A program made the translations under genes and the position numbers. A stretch of 64,000 nt of DNA from Hydractinia symbiolongicarpus (taxonomy: Eukaryota > Cnidaria > Hydrozoa > Anthoathecata > Hydractiniidae), in the NCBI RefSeq assembly GCF_029227915.1, contig NC_079883.1, positions 17,424,001-17,488,000 on the forward strand. The letters run 5' to 3'. Shown here piece by piece: positions 47,012 through 61,229 of the stretch; position 1 is the stretch's first letter, and each line of letters begins with the position of its first letter. Under the pieces are notes generated by a model that worked only from the letters and a program-made list of their open reading frames with translations, made no database searches and was not told where the DNA came from.

Positions 47012-50000
47012 ATATTGCAGCCCTTAAGGGCCTGTACATGTAATTGACGGCGTTATAACGCCATGACAAAATGGTAAACAACTTGGGACGTCGTAGTCCA
47101 TTGAGAGTGGAAGGATTAGACCAATAGTAACCTGCGCAGGCACGTGGAACAACGCGAATTGGGTGTACGGCCTTTATTAGGCTGCAAAAGGACATATTAT
47201 AGCCTTTAGAGACCTGTACACGTGGTTGACGGTGTTATAAAGCTGTGGCGCAATTGCAAACAACTTCGGACGTCGTAGTCCATTGTGAGTACATGGACTA
47301 GTCCGATCATAACTTGCGCAGGCAAGTGGATCTACGTGATTCATGTGTACGGCCTCTATTAGGCAGCTAAAGGCCATGCCTTTAGAGGCCTGTACACGTG
47401 GCTGACTGTGTTATAAAGCCGTGGCGCATTGGAAAACGACTTGGGACGTCGTAATCCGTTGAGAGTGGAAGGATTACACCAATGCTAACCTGTGCAGGCA
47501 CGTGCAACCACGTGATATACGTGTAAGGCCTTTATTAGGGTGCAAGAGGCTATATTACAGACCTTAGGGGCCTGTCCACGTGACTGACGCTGTTATAAAG
47601 CCATGGCGCAATGGAAAACCACTTGGGACGTCGTAGTCTATTGAGAGTGGAAGGATTAGACCATTGGTAACTTGCGCAGGCACGTGAAACAACGTGATTT
47701 GTGTATGCGGACTTTAATTGGCCACAAAAGGCCATATTACAGCCTTTAGGGGCCAGTACACGTGTTTGACGGTGTTGTAAAGCCGTGGCGATATGAAAAA
47801 CAACTTGGGACGTCGTAGTCCTTTGAGAGTGGAAGGATAAGACCAATGATAACCTGCGCAGGCACGTGCAACCACGTGATATACGTGTAAGGCCTTTATT
47901 AGGGTACAAGAGGCTATATTACAGACTTTAGGGGCCTGTACCAGTAATTGTCGGCGTTATAACGCCATGACAACATGGTAAAAAACTTGGGACGTTGTAG
48001 TCCATTGAGAGTGGAAGGATTTGACCAATAGTAACCTGTGCAGGCACGTGGAACAACGCGAATTGGGTGTACGGCCTTTATTAGGCTGCAAAAGGTCATA
48101 TTACAGCCTTTAGAGACCTGTACACGTAGTTGACGGTGTTATAAAGCTGTGGCGCAATTGCAAACAACTTGGGACATCGTAGTCCATTGAGAGTGGAAGG
48201 ATAAGACCAATGATAACCTGTGCAGGCACGTGCAACCACGTGATATACGTGTAAGGCCTTTACTAGGGTACAAGAGGCTATATTACAGACCTTAGGGGCC
48301 TGTACACGTGACTGACGCTGTTATAAAGCCATGGCGCAATGGAAAACCACTTGGGACGTCGTAGTCCATTAAGAGTGGAAGGATTAGACCATTGGTAACC
48401 TGCACAGGCACGTGGAACAACGTCATTTATGTATACGGACTTTAATTGGCCGCAAAAGGCCGTATTACAGCCTTTAGGGGCCAGTACACGTGTTTGACGG
48501 TGTTGTAAAGCCGTGGCGATATGGAAAACAACTTGGGACGTCGTAGTCCTTTGAGAGTGGAAGGAGAAGACCAATGATAACCTGCGCAGGCACGTGCAAC
48601 CACGTGATATACGTGTAAGGCCTTTATTAGGGTGCAAGAGGCTATATTACAGACCTTAGGGGCCTGTCCACGTGACTGACGCTGTTATAAAGCCATGGCG
48701 CAATGGAAAACCACCTAGGACGTCGTAGTCTATTGAGAGTGGAAGGATTAGACCATTGGTAACCTGCGCAGGCACGTGAAACAACGTGATTTGTGTATAC
48801 GGACTTTAATTGGCCGCAAAAGGCCATATTACAGCCTATAGGGGCCAGTACACGTGTTTGACGGTGTTGTAAAGCCGTGGCGATATGAAAAACAACTTGG
48901 GACGTCGTTTTCCTTTGAGAGTGGAAGGATAAGACCAATGATAACCTGCGCAGGCACGTGCAACCACGTGATATACGTGTAAGGCCTTTATTAGGGTACA
49001 AGAGGCTATAATATAGCCCTTAGGGGCCTGTACCTGTAATTGACGGCGTTATAACGCCATGACACAATGGTAAACAACTTGGGACGTCGTAGTCCATTGA
49101 GAGTGGAAGGATTAGACCAATAGTAACCTGGGCAGGCACGTGGAACAACGCGAATTGTGTGTACGGCCTTTATTAGGCTGCAAAAGGTCATATTACAGCC
49201 TTTAGAGACCTGTACACGTGGTTGACGGTGTTATAAAGCTGTGGCGCAATTGCAAACAACTTGGGACGTCGTAGTCCATTGTGAGTACATGGACTAGTCC
49301 GATCATAACTTGCGCAGGCAAGTGGATCTACGTGATTCATGTGTACGGCCTCTATTAGGCACCAAAACGCCATGCCTTTAGAGGCCTGTACACGTGGCTG
49401 ACTGTGTTATAAAGCCGCGGCGCATTGGAAAACCACTTGGGACGTCGTAGTCCGTTGAGAGTGGAAGGATTACACCAATGCTAACCTGTGCAGGCACGTG
49501 CAACCACGTGATATACGTGTAAGGCCTTTATTAGGCTGCAAGAGGCCATATTGCGGTCGTTAGAGGCATGTACTCGTAGTTAACGGTGTTATAACGCCAT
49601 GGCGCAATGGAAAACGACTTGGGACGTCGTAGTCTATTGAGAGTGGAAGGATTAGACCATTGGTAACCTGCGCAGCACGTGTAACAACGTGATTTATGTG
49701 TACAGACTTTATTAGGCCGCAAAAAGCCATATTACAGCCTTTAGGGGCCTGTACACAAGGTTGACGGTGTTGTAAAGCCGTGGCGCTATGGAAAACAACT
49801 TGGGACATCGTAGTCCATTGAGAGTGGAAAGATAAGACCAATGATAACCTGCGCAGGCACGTGCAACCACGTGATATACGTGTGAGGCTTTTATTAGGGT
49901 ACAAGAGGCTATATTACAGACCTTAGGGGCCTGTACACGTGTTTGACGGTGTTGTAAAGCCGTGGCGATATGGAAAACAACTTGGGACGTCGTAATTTTT

Positions 50001-52890
50001 TGAGAGTGGAGGGAATAGACCGATCGTAACTCGCGCAGGCAAGTGGAACAGCGCAATTTGTTTGTACGGCCTTTATTACGCTGCAAAAGGTCATATTACA
50101 GCCTTTGGAGGCTTGTACACGTGGTTGACGGTGTTATAAAGCTGTGGCGCAATTGCAAACAACTTGGCACGTCGTAGTCCATTGAGAGTGGAAGGATAAG
50201 ACCAATGATAACCTGCGCAGGCACGTGCAACCACGTGATATACGTGTAAGGCCTTTATTAGGGTACAAGAGGCTATAATATAGCCCTTAGGGGCCTGTAC
50301 ATGTAATTGACGGCGTTATAACGCCATGACAAAATGGTAAACAACTTGGGACGTCGTAGTCCATTGAGAGTGGAAGGATTAGACCAATAGTAACCTGCGC
50401 AGGCACGTGGAACAACGCGAATTGGGTGTACGGCCTTTATTAGGCTGCAAAAGGACATATTACAGCCTTTAGAGACCTGTACACGTGGTTGACGGTGTTA
50501 TAAAGCTGTGGCGCAATTGCAAACAACTTGGGACGTCGTAGTCCATTGTGAGTACATGGACTAGTCCGATCATAACTTGCGCAGGCAAGTGGATCTACGT
50601 GATTCATGTGTACGGCCTCTATTAGGCAGCTAAAGGCCATGCCTTTAGAGGCCTGTACACGTGGCTGACTGTGTTATAAAGCCTTGGCGCATTGGAAAAC
50701 GACTTGGGACGTCGTAATCCGTTGAGAGTGGAAGGATTACACCAATGCTAACCTGTGCAGGCACGTGCAACCACGTGATATACGTGTAAGGCCTTTATTA
50801 GGGTGCAAGAGGCTATATTACAGACCTTAGGGGCCTGTCCACGTGACAGACGCTGTTATAAAGCCATGGCGCAATGGAAAACCACTTGGGACGTCGTAGT
50901 CTATTGAGAGTGGAAGGATTAGACCATTGGTAACTTGCGCAGGCACGTGAAACAACGTGATTTGTGTATGCGGACTTTAATTGGCCACAAAAGGCCATAT
51001 TACAGCCTTTAGGGGCCAGTACACGTGTTTGACGGTGTTGTAAAGCCGTGGCGATATGAAAAACAACTTGGGACGTCGTAGTCTTTTGAGAGTGGAAGGA
51101 TAAGACCAATGATAACCTGCGCAGGCACGTGCAACCACGTGATATACGTGTAAGGCCTTTATTAGGCTGCAAGAGGCCATATTGCGGTCGTTAGAGGCAT
51201 GTACTCGTAGTTAACGGTGTTATAACGCCATGGCGCAATGGAAAACGACTTGGGACGTCGTAGTCTATTGAGAGTGGAAGGATTAGACCATTGGTAACCT
51301 GCGCAGGCACGTGCAACAACGTGATTTATGTGTACAGACTTTATTAGGCCGCAAAAAGCCATATTACAGCCTTTAGGGGCCTGTACACAAGGTTGACGGT
51401 GTTGTAAAGCCGTGGCGCTATGGAAAACAACTTGGGACATTGTAGTCCATTGAGAGTGGAAAGATAAGACCAATGATAACCTGCGCAGGCACGTGCAACC
51501 ACGTGATATACGTGTGAGGCTTTTATTAGGGTACAAGAGGCTATATTACAGACCTTAGGGGCCTGTACACGTGTTTGACGGTGTTGTAAAGCCGTGGCGA
51601 TATGGAAAACAACTTGGGACGTCGTAATCTTTTGAGAGTGGAGGGAATAGACCGATCGTAACTCGCGCAGGCACGTGGAACAGCGCAATTTGTTTGTACG
51701 GCCTTTATTACGCTGCAAAAGGTCATATTACAGCCTTTGGAGGCTTGTACACGTGGTTGACGGTGTTATAAAGCTGTGGCGCAATTGCAAACAACTTGGC
51801 ACGTCGTAGTCCATTGAGAGTGGAAGGATAAGACCAATGATAACCTGCGCAGGCACGTGCAACCACGTGATATACGTGTAAGGCCTTTATTAGGGTACAA
51901 GAGGCTATAATATAGCCCTTAGGGGCCTGTACCTGTAATTGACGGCGTTATAACGCCATGACACAATGGTAAACAACTTGGGACGTCGTAGTCCATTGAG
52001 AGTGGAAGGATTAGACCAATAGTAACCTGGGCAGGCACGTGGAACAACGCGAATTGTGTGTACGGCCTTTATTAGTCTGCAAAAGGTCATATTACAGCCT
52101 TTAGAGACCTGTACACGTGGTTGACGGTGTTATAAAGCTGTGGCGCAATTGCAAACAACTTGGGACGTCGTAGTCCATTGTGAGTACATGGACTAGTCCG
52201 ATCATAACTTGCGCAGGCAAGTGGATCTACGTGATTCATGTGTACGGCCTCTATTAGGCACCAAAACGCCATGCCTTTAGAGGCCTGTACACGTGGCTGA
52301 CTGTGTTATAAAGCCGCGGCGCATTGTAAAACCACTTGGGACGTCGTAGTCCGTTGAGAGTGGAAGGATTACACCAATGCTAACCTGTGCAGGCACGTGC
52401 AACCACGTGATATACGTGTAAGGCCTTTATTAGGCTGCAAGAGGCCATATTGCGGTCGTTAGAGGCATGTACTCGTAGTTAACGGTGTTATAACGCCATG
52501 GCGCAATGGAAAACGACTTGGGACGTCGTAGTCCATTGAGAGTGGAAGGATTAGACCAATAGTAACCTGCGCAGGCACGTGGTACAACGCGAATTGGGTG
52601 TACGGCCTTTATTAGGCTGCAAAAGGTCATATTACAGCCTTTAGGCAGGCACGTGCAACCACGTGATATACGTGTAAGGCCTTTATTATGGGTACAAGAG
52701 GCTATATTACAGCCCTTAAGGGCCTGTACATGTAATTGACGGCGTTATAACGCCATGACAAAATGGTAAACAACTTGGGACGTCGTAGTCCATTGAGAGT
52801 GGAAGGATTAGACCAATAGTAACCTGCGCAGGCACGTGGAACAACGCGAATTGGGTGTACGGCCTTTATTAGGCTGCAAAAGGACATATT
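47012..52890. repeat. Superunit 2 interior, monomer order
   Basis: Starts: E 47,012; F 47,194; G 47,376; A' 47,552; B' 47,734; E' 47,916; D'' 48,098; A 48,280; B 48,462; A' 48,644; B' 48,826; E 49,008; F 49,190; G 49,372; H 49,548; I 49,729; C 49,911; D 50,093; E 50,275; F 50,457; G 50,639; A' 50,815; B' 50,997; H 51,179; I 51,361; C 51,543; D 51,725; E 51,907; F 52,089; G 52,271; H 52,447; a 75-bp monomer at 52,629; E 52,704; F 52,886. It is the counterpart of about 25.2-31.9 kb with several monomer-block differences. Confidence 0.82.
52629..52703 (+). repeat. 75-bp remnant monomer
   Basis: Counterpart in superunit 2 of the copy at 31,607 (offset 21,022). Confidence 0.87.
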
Positions 52891-55800
52891 ACAGCCTTTA
52901 GAGACCTGTACACGTGGTTGACGGTGTTATAAAGCTGTGGCGCAATTGCAAACAACTTGGGACGTCGTAGTCCATTGTGAGTACATGGACTAGTCCGATC
53001 ATAACTTGCGCAGGCAAGTGGATCTACGTGATTCATGTGTACGGCCTCTATTAGGCAGCTAAAGGCCATGCCTTTAGAGGCCTGTACACGTGGCTGACTG
53101 TGTTATAAAGCCGTGGCGCATTGGAAAACGACTTGGGACGTCGTAATCCGTTGAGAGTGGAAGGATTACACCAATGCTAACCTGTGCAGGCACGTGCAAC
53201 CACGTGATATACGTGTAAGGCCTTTATTAGGGTGCAAGAGGCTATATTACAGACCTTAGGGGCCTGTCCACGTGACTGACGCTGTTATAAAGCCATGGCG
53301 CAATGGAAAACCACTTGGGACGTCGTAGTCTATTGAGAGTGGAAGGATTAGACCATTGGTAACTTGCGCAGGCACGTGAAACAACGTGATTTGTGTATGC
53401 GGACTTTAATTGGCCACAAAAGGCCATATTACAGCCTTTAGGGGCCAGTACACGTGTTTGACGGTGTTGTAAAGCCGTGGCGATATGAAAAACAACTTGG
53501 GACGTCGTAGTCCTTTGAGAGTGGAAGGATAAGACCAATGATAAACTGCGCAGGCACGTGCAACCACGTGATATACGTGTAAGGCCTTTATTAGGGTACA
53601 AGAGGCTATATTACAGACTTTAGGGGCCTGTACCAGTAATTGTCGGCGTTATAACGCCATGACAACATGGTAAAAAACTTGGGACGTTGTAGTCCATTGA
53701 GAGTGGAAGGATTTGACCAATAGTAACCTGTGCAGGCACGTGGAACAACGCGAATTGGGTGTACGGCCTTTATTAGGCTGCAAAAGGTCATATTACAGCC
53801 TTTAGAGACCTGTACACGTAGTTGACGGTGTTATAAAGCTGTGGCGCAATTGCAAACAACTTGGGACATCGTAGTCCATTGAGAGTGGAAGGATAAGACC
53901 AATGATAACCTGCGCAGGCACGTGCAACCACGTGATATACGTGTAAGGCCTTTACTAGGGTACAAGAGGCTATATTACAGACCTTAGGGGCCTGTACACG
54001 TGACTGACGCTGTTATAAAGCCATGGCGCAATGGAAAACCACTTGGGACGTCGTAGTCCATTAAGAGTGGAAGGATTAGACCATTGGTAACCTGCGCAGG
54101 CACGTGGAACAACGTCATTTATGTATACGGACTTTAATTGGCCGCAAAAGGCCATATTACAGCCTTTAGGGGCCAGTACACGTGTTTGACGGTGTTGTAA
54201 AGCCGTGGCGATATGGAAAACAACTTGGGACGTCGTAGTCCTTTGAGAGTGGAAGGAGAAGACCAATGATAACCTGCGCAGGCACGTGCAACCACGTGAT
54301 ATACGTGTAAGGCCTTTATTAGGGTGCAAGAGGCTATATTACAGACCTTAGGGGCCTGTCCACGTGACTGACGCTGTTATAAAGCCATGGCGCAATGGAA
54401 AACCACTTGGGACGTCGTAGTCTATTGAGAGTGGAAGGATTAGACCATTGGTAACCTGCGCAGGCACGTGAAACAACGTGATTTGTGTATGCGGACTTTA
54501 ATTGACCGCAAAAGGCCATATTACAGCCTATAGGGGCCAGTACACGTGTTTTACGGTGTTGTAAAGCCGTGGCGATATGAAAAACAACTTGGGACGTCGT
54601 TTTCCTTTGAGAGTGGAAGGATAAGACCAATGATAACCTGCGCAGGCACGTGCAACCACGTGATATACGTGTGAGGCTTTTATTAGGGTACAAGAGGCTA
54701 TATTACAGACCTTAGGGGCCTGTACACGTGTTTGACGGTGTTGTAAAGCCGTGGCGATATGGAAAACAACTTGGGACGTCGTAATCCTTTGAGATTGGAG
54801 GGAATAGACCGATCGTAACTCGCGCAGGCACGTGGAACAGCGCAATTTGTTTGTACGGCCTTTATTACGCTGCAAAAGGTCATATTACAGCCTTTGGAGG
54901 CTTGTACACGTGGTTGACGGTGTTATAAAGCTGTGGCGCAATTGCAAACAACTTGGCACGTCGTAGTCCATTGAGAGTGGAAGGATAAGACCAATGATAA
55001 CCTGCGCAGGCACGTGCAACCACGTGATATACGTGTAAGGCCTTTATTAGGGTACAAGAGGCTATAATATAGCCCTTAGGGGCCTGTACCTGTAATTGAC
55101 GGCGTTATAACGCCATGACACAATGGTAAACAACTTGGGACGTCGTAGTCCATTGAGAGTGGAAGGATTAGACCAATAGTAACCTGGGCAGGCACGTGGA
55201 ACAACGCGAATTGTGTGTACGGCCTTTATTAGGCTGCAAAAGGTCATATTACAGCCTTTAGAGACCTGTACACGTGGTTGACGGTGTTATAAAGCTGTGG
55301 CGCAATTGCAAACAACTTGGGACGTCGTAGTCCATTGTGAGTACATGGACTAGTCCGATCATAACTTGCGCAGGCAAGTGGATCTACGTGATTCATGTGT
55401 ACGGCCTCTATTAGGCAGCTAAAGGCCATGCCTTTAGAGGCCTGTACACGTGGCTGACTGTGTTATAAAGCCGTGGCGCATTGGAAAACGACTTGGGACG
55501 TCGTAATCCGTTGAGAGTGGAAGGATTACACCAATGCTAACCTGTGCAGGCACGTGCAACCACGTGATATACGTGTAAGGCCTTTATTAGGGTGCAAGAG
55601 GCTATATTACAGACCTTAGGGGCCTGTCCACGTGACTGACGCTGTTATAAAGCCATGGCGCAATGGAAAACCACTTGGGACGTCGTAGTCTATTGAGAGT
55701 GGAAGGATTAGACCATTGGTAACTTGCGCAGGCACGTGAAACAACGTGATTTGTGTATGCGGACTTTAATTGGCCACAAAAGGCCATATTACAGCCTTTA

Positions 55801-57720
55801 GGGGCCAGTACACGTGTTTGACGGTGTTGTAAAGCCGTGGCGATATGAAAAACAACTTGGGACGTCGTAGTCCTTTGAGAGTGGAAGGATAAGACCAATG
55901 ATAAACTGCGCAGGCACGTGCAACCACGTGATATACGTGTAAGGCCTTTATTAGGGTACAAGAGGCTATATTACAGACTTTAGGGGCCTGTACCAGTAAT
56001 TGTCGGCGTTATAACGCCATGACAACATGGTAAAAAACTTGGGACGTTGTAGTCCATTGAGAGTGGAAGGATTTGACCAATAGTAACCTGTGCAGGCACG
56101 TGGAACAACGCGAATTGGGTGTACGGCCTTTATTAGGCTGCAAAAGGTCATATTACAGCCTTTAGAGACCTGTACACGTAGTTGACGGTGTTATAAAGCT
56201 GTGGCGCAATTGCAAACAACTTGGGACATCGTAGTCCATTGAGAGTGGAAGGATAAGACCAATGATAACCTGCGCAGGCACGTGCAACCACGTGATATAC
56301 GTGTAAGGCCTTTACTAGGGTACAAGAGGCTATATTACAGACCTTAGGGGCCTGTACACGTGACTGACGCTGTTATAAAGCCATGGCGCAATGGAAAACC
56401 ACTTGGGACGTCGTAGTCCATTAAGAGTGGAAGGATTAGACCATTGGTAACCTGCGCAGGCACGTGGAACAACGTCATTTATGTATACGGACTTTAATTG
56501 GCCGCAAAAGGCCATATTACAGCCTTTAGGGGCCAGTACACGTGTTTGACGGTGTTGTAAAGCCGTGGCGATATGGAAAACAACTTGGGACGTCGTAGTC
56601 CTTTGAGAGTGGAAGGAGAAGACCAATGATAACCTGCGCAGGCACGTGCAACCACGTGATATACGTGTAAGGCCTTTATTAGGGTGCAAGAGGCTATATT
56701 ACAGACCTTAGGGGCCTGTCCACGTGACTGACGCTGTTATAAAGCCATGGCGCAATGGAAAACCACTTGGGACGTCGTAGTCTATTGAGAGTGGAAGGAT
56801 TAGACCATTGGTAACCTGCGCAGGCACGTGAAACAACGTGATTTGTGTATGCGGACTTTAATTGACCGCAAAAGGCCATATTACAGCCTATAGGGGCCAG
56901 TACACGTGTTTTACGGTGTTGTAAAGCCGTGGCGATATGAAAAACAACTTGGGACGTCGTTTTCCTTTGAGAGTGGAAGGATAAGACCAATGATAACCTG
57001 CGCAGGCACGTGCAACCACGTGATATACGTGTGAGGCTTTTATTAGGGTACAAGAGGCTATATTACAGACCTTAGGGGCCTGTACACGTGTTTGACGGTG
57101 TTGTAAAGCCGTGGCGATATGGAAAACAACTTGGGACGTCGTAATCCTTTGAGATTGGAGGGAATAGACCGATCGTAACTCGCGCAGGCACGTGGAACAG
57201 CGCAATTTGTTTGTACGGCCTTTATTACGCTGCAAAAGGTCATATTACAGCCTTTGGAGGCTTGTACACGTGGTTGACGGTGTTATAAAGCTGTGGCGCA
57301 ATTGCAAACAACTTGGCACGTCGTAGTCCATTGAGAGTGGAAGGATAAGACCAATGATAACCTGCGCAGGCACGTGCAACCACGTGATATACGTGTAAGG
57401 CCTTTATTAGGGTACAAGAGGCTATAATATAGCCCTTAGGGGCCTGTACCTGTAATTGACGGCGTTATAACGCCATGACACAATGGTAAACAACTTGGGA
57501 CGTCGTAGTCCATTGAGAGTGGAAGGATTAGACCAATAGTAACCTGGGCAGGCACGTGGAACAACGCGAATTGTGTGTACGGCCTTTATTAGGCTGCAAA
57601 AGGTCATATTACAGCCTTTAGAGACCTGTACACGTGGTTGACGGTGTTATAAAGCTGTGGCGCAATTGCAAACAACTTGGGACGTCGTAGTCCATTGTGA
57701 GTACATGGACTAGTCCGATC
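52890..57720. repeat. HOR block, 2,360-bp 13-mer, two copies
   Basis: A' at 53,244 repeats at 55,604, and all monomers between (A', B', E', D'', A, B, A', B', C, D, E, F, G) repeat at offset 2,360 (13 x 182 minus 6). Shared private variants include GATAAACTGCGCAGG (53,542 and 55,902), AATTGACCGCAAAAGG, GTGTTTTACGGTG and TGAGATTGGAGGG. I noticed no difference between the copies, so this is very recent. The corresponding part of superunit 1 has a single, partly deleted version. Confidence 0.9.
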
Positions 57721-60700
57721 ATAACTTGCGCAGGCAAGTGGATCTACGTGATTCATGTGTACGGTCTCTATTAGGCACCAAAACGCCATGCCTTTAGAGG
57801 CCTGTACACGTGGCTGACTGTGTTATAAAGCCGCGGCGCATTGGAAAACCACTTGGGACGTCGTAGTCCGTTGAGAGGGGAAGGATTACACCAATGCTAA
57901 CCTGTGCAGGCACGTGCAACCACGTGATATACGTGTAAGGCCTTTATTAGGCTGCAAGAGGCCATATTGCGGTCGTTAGAGGCATGTACTCGTAGTTAAC
58001 GGTGTTATAACGCCATGGCGCAATGGAAAACGACTTGGGACGTCGTAGTCTATTGAGAGTGGAAGGATTAGACCATTGGTAACCTGCGCAGGCACGTGTA
58101 ACAACGTGATTTATGTGTACAGACTTTATTAGGCCGCAAAAAGCCATATTACAGCCTTTAGGGGCCTGTACACAAGGTTGACGGTGTTGTAAAGCCGTGG
58201 CGCTATGGAAAACAACTTGGGACATCGTAGTCCATTGAGAGTGGAAAGATAAGAACAATGATAACCTGCGCAGGCACGTGCAACCACGTGATATACGTGT
58301 GAGGCTTTTATTAGGGTACAAGAGGCTATATTACAGACCTTAGGGGCCTGTACACGTGTTTGACGGTGTTGTAAAGCCGTGGCGATATGGAAAACAACTT
58401 GGGACGTCGTAATCCTTTGAGATTGGAGGGAATAGACCGATCGTAACTCGCGCAGGCACGTGGAACAGCGCAATTTGTTTGTACGGCCTTTATTACGCTG
58501 CAAAAGGTCATATTACAGCCTTTGGAGGCTTGTACACGTGGTTGACGGTGTTATAAAGCTGTGGCGCAATTGCAAACAACTTGGCACGTCGTAGTCCATT
58601 GAGAGTGGAAGGATAAGACCAATGATAACCTGCGCAGGCACGTGCAGCCACGTGATATACGTGTAAGGCCTTTATTAGTGTACAAGAGGCTATAATATAG
58701 CCCTTAGGGGCCTGTACCTGTAATTGACGGCGTTATAACGCCATGACACAATGGTAAACAACTTGGGACGTCGTAGTCCATTGAGAGTGGAAGGGTTAGA
58801 CCAATAGTAACCTGGGCAGGCACGTGGAACAACGCGAATTGTGTGTACGGCCTTTATTAGGCTGCAAAAGGTCATATTACAGCCTTTAGAGACCTGTACA
58901 CGTGGTTGACGGTGTTATAAAGCTGTGGCGCAATTGCAAACAACTTGGGACGTCGTAGTCCATTGTGAGTACATGGACTAGTCCGATCATAACTTGCGCA
59001 GGCAAGTGGATCTACGTGATTCATGTGTACGGCCTCTATTAGGCACCAAAACGCCATGCTTTTAGAGGCCTGTACACGTGGCTGACTGTGTTATAAAGCC
59101 GCGGCGCATTGGAAAACCACTTGGGACGTCGTAGTCCGTTGAGAGTGGAAGGATTACACCAATGCTAACCTGTGCAGGCACGTGCAACCACGTGATATAC
59201 GTGTAAGGCCTTTATTAGGCTGCAAGAGGCCATATTGCGGTCGTTAGAGGCATGTACTCGTAGTTAACGGTGTTATAACGCCATGGCGCAATGGAAAACG
59301 ACTTGGGACGTCGTAGTCCATTGAGAGTGGAAGGATTAGACCAATGGTAACCTGCGCAGACACGTGTAACAACGTGATTTATGTGTACAGACTTTATTAG
59401 GCCGCAAAAAGCCATATTACAGCCTTTAGGGGCCTGTACACAAGGTTGACGGTGTTGTAAAGCCGTGGCGCTATGGAAAACAACTTGGGACATCGTAGTC
59501 CATTGAGAGTGGAAAGATAAGACCAATGATAACCTGCGCAGGCACGTGCAACCACGTGATATACGTGTGAGGCTTTTATTAGGGTACAAGAGGCTATATT
59601 ACAGACCTTAGGGGCCTGTACACGTGTTTGACGGTGTTGTAAAGCCGTGGCGATATGGAAAACAACTTGGGACGTCGTAATCCTTTGAGAGTGGAGGGAA
59701 TAGACCGATCGTAACTCGCGCAGGCACGTGGAACAGCGCAATTTGTTTGTACGGCCTTTATTACGCTGCAAAAGGTCATATTACAGCCTTTGGAGGCTTG
59801 TACACGTGGTTGACGGTGTTATAAAGCTGTGGCGCAATTGCAAACAACTTGGCACGTCGTAGTCCATTGAGAGTGGAAGGACTACACCAATGCTAACCTG
59901 CGCAGGCACGTGCAACCACGTGATATACATGTAAGGCCTTTATTATGGGTACAAGAGGTTATATTACAGCGCTTAGGGGCCTGTACCTGTAATTGACGGC
60001 GTTATAACGCCATGAGACAATGGTAAACAACTTGGGACGTCGTAGTCCATTGAGAGTGGAAGGATTAGACCAATAGTAACCTGGGCAGGCACGTGGAACA
60101 ACGCGAATTGTGTGTACGGCCTTTATTAGGCTGCAAAAGGTCATATTACAGCCTTTAGAGACCTGTACACGTGGTTGACGGTGTTATAAAGCTGTGGCGC
60201 AATTGCAAACAACTTGGGACGTCGTAGTCCATTGTGAGTACATGGACTAGTCCGATCATAACTTGCGCAGGCAAGTGGATCTACGTGATTCATGTGTACG
60301 GCCTCTATTAGGCAGCAAAACGCCATGCCTTTAGAGGCCTGTACACGTGGCTGACTGTGTTATAAAGCCGCGGCGCATTGGAAAATCACTTGGGACGTCG
60401 TAGTCCGTTGAGAGTGGAAGGATTACACCAATGCTAACCTGTGCAGGCACGTGCAACCACGTGATATACGTGTAAGGTCTTTATTAGGCTGCAAGAGGCC
60501 ATATTGCGGTCGTTAGAGGCATGTACTCGTAGTTAACGGTGTTATAACGCCATGGCGCAATGGAAAACGACTTGGGACGTCGTAGTCCATTGAGAGTGGA
60601 GGGATTAGACCAATGGTAACCTGCGCAGGCACGTGGAACAACGTGATTTATGTGTACAGACTTTATTAGGCCGCAAAAAGCCATATTACAGCCTTTAGGG

Positions 60701-61229
60701 GCCTGTACACGTGGTTGACGGTGTTGTAAAGCCGTGGCGCTATGGAAAACAACTTGGGACATCGTAGTCCATTGAGAGTGGAAAGATAAGACCAATGATA
60801 ACCTGCGCAGGCACGTGCAACCACGTGATATACGTGTGAGGCTTTTATTAGGGTACAAGAGGCTATATTACAGACCTTAGGGGCCTGTACACGTGTTTGA
60901 CGGTGTTGTAAAGCCGTGGCGATATGGAAAACAACTTTGGAAGTCGTAATCCTTTGAGAGTGGAGGGAATAGACCGATCGTAACTCGCGCAGGCACGTGG
61001 AACAGCGCAATTTGTTTGTACAGCCTTTATTACGCTGCAAAAGGTCATATTACAGCCTTTGGAGGCCTGTACACGTGGTTGACGGTGTTATAAAGCTGTG
61101 GCGCAATTGCAAATAACTTGGGACGTCGTAGTCCATTGAGAGTGGAAGGACTACACCAATGCTAACCTGCGCAGGCACGTGCAACCACGTGATATACGTG
61201 TAAGGCCTTTATTCTGGGTACAAGAGGCT
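57424..61229. repeat. HOR block, 7-mer E-F-G-H-I-C-D (1,268-1,269 bp), three copies
   Basis: E monomers at 57,424, 58,692, 59,961 and 61,230 are 1,268, 1,269 and 1,269 apart. Superunit 1 has two copies at the equivalent place (33,496-36,032), so the 7-mer number differs between the superunits. The third copy carries the GTACACGTGG type I and the CAACTTTGGAAGTCG type C also seen in the last copy of superunit 1. Confidence 0.9.
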
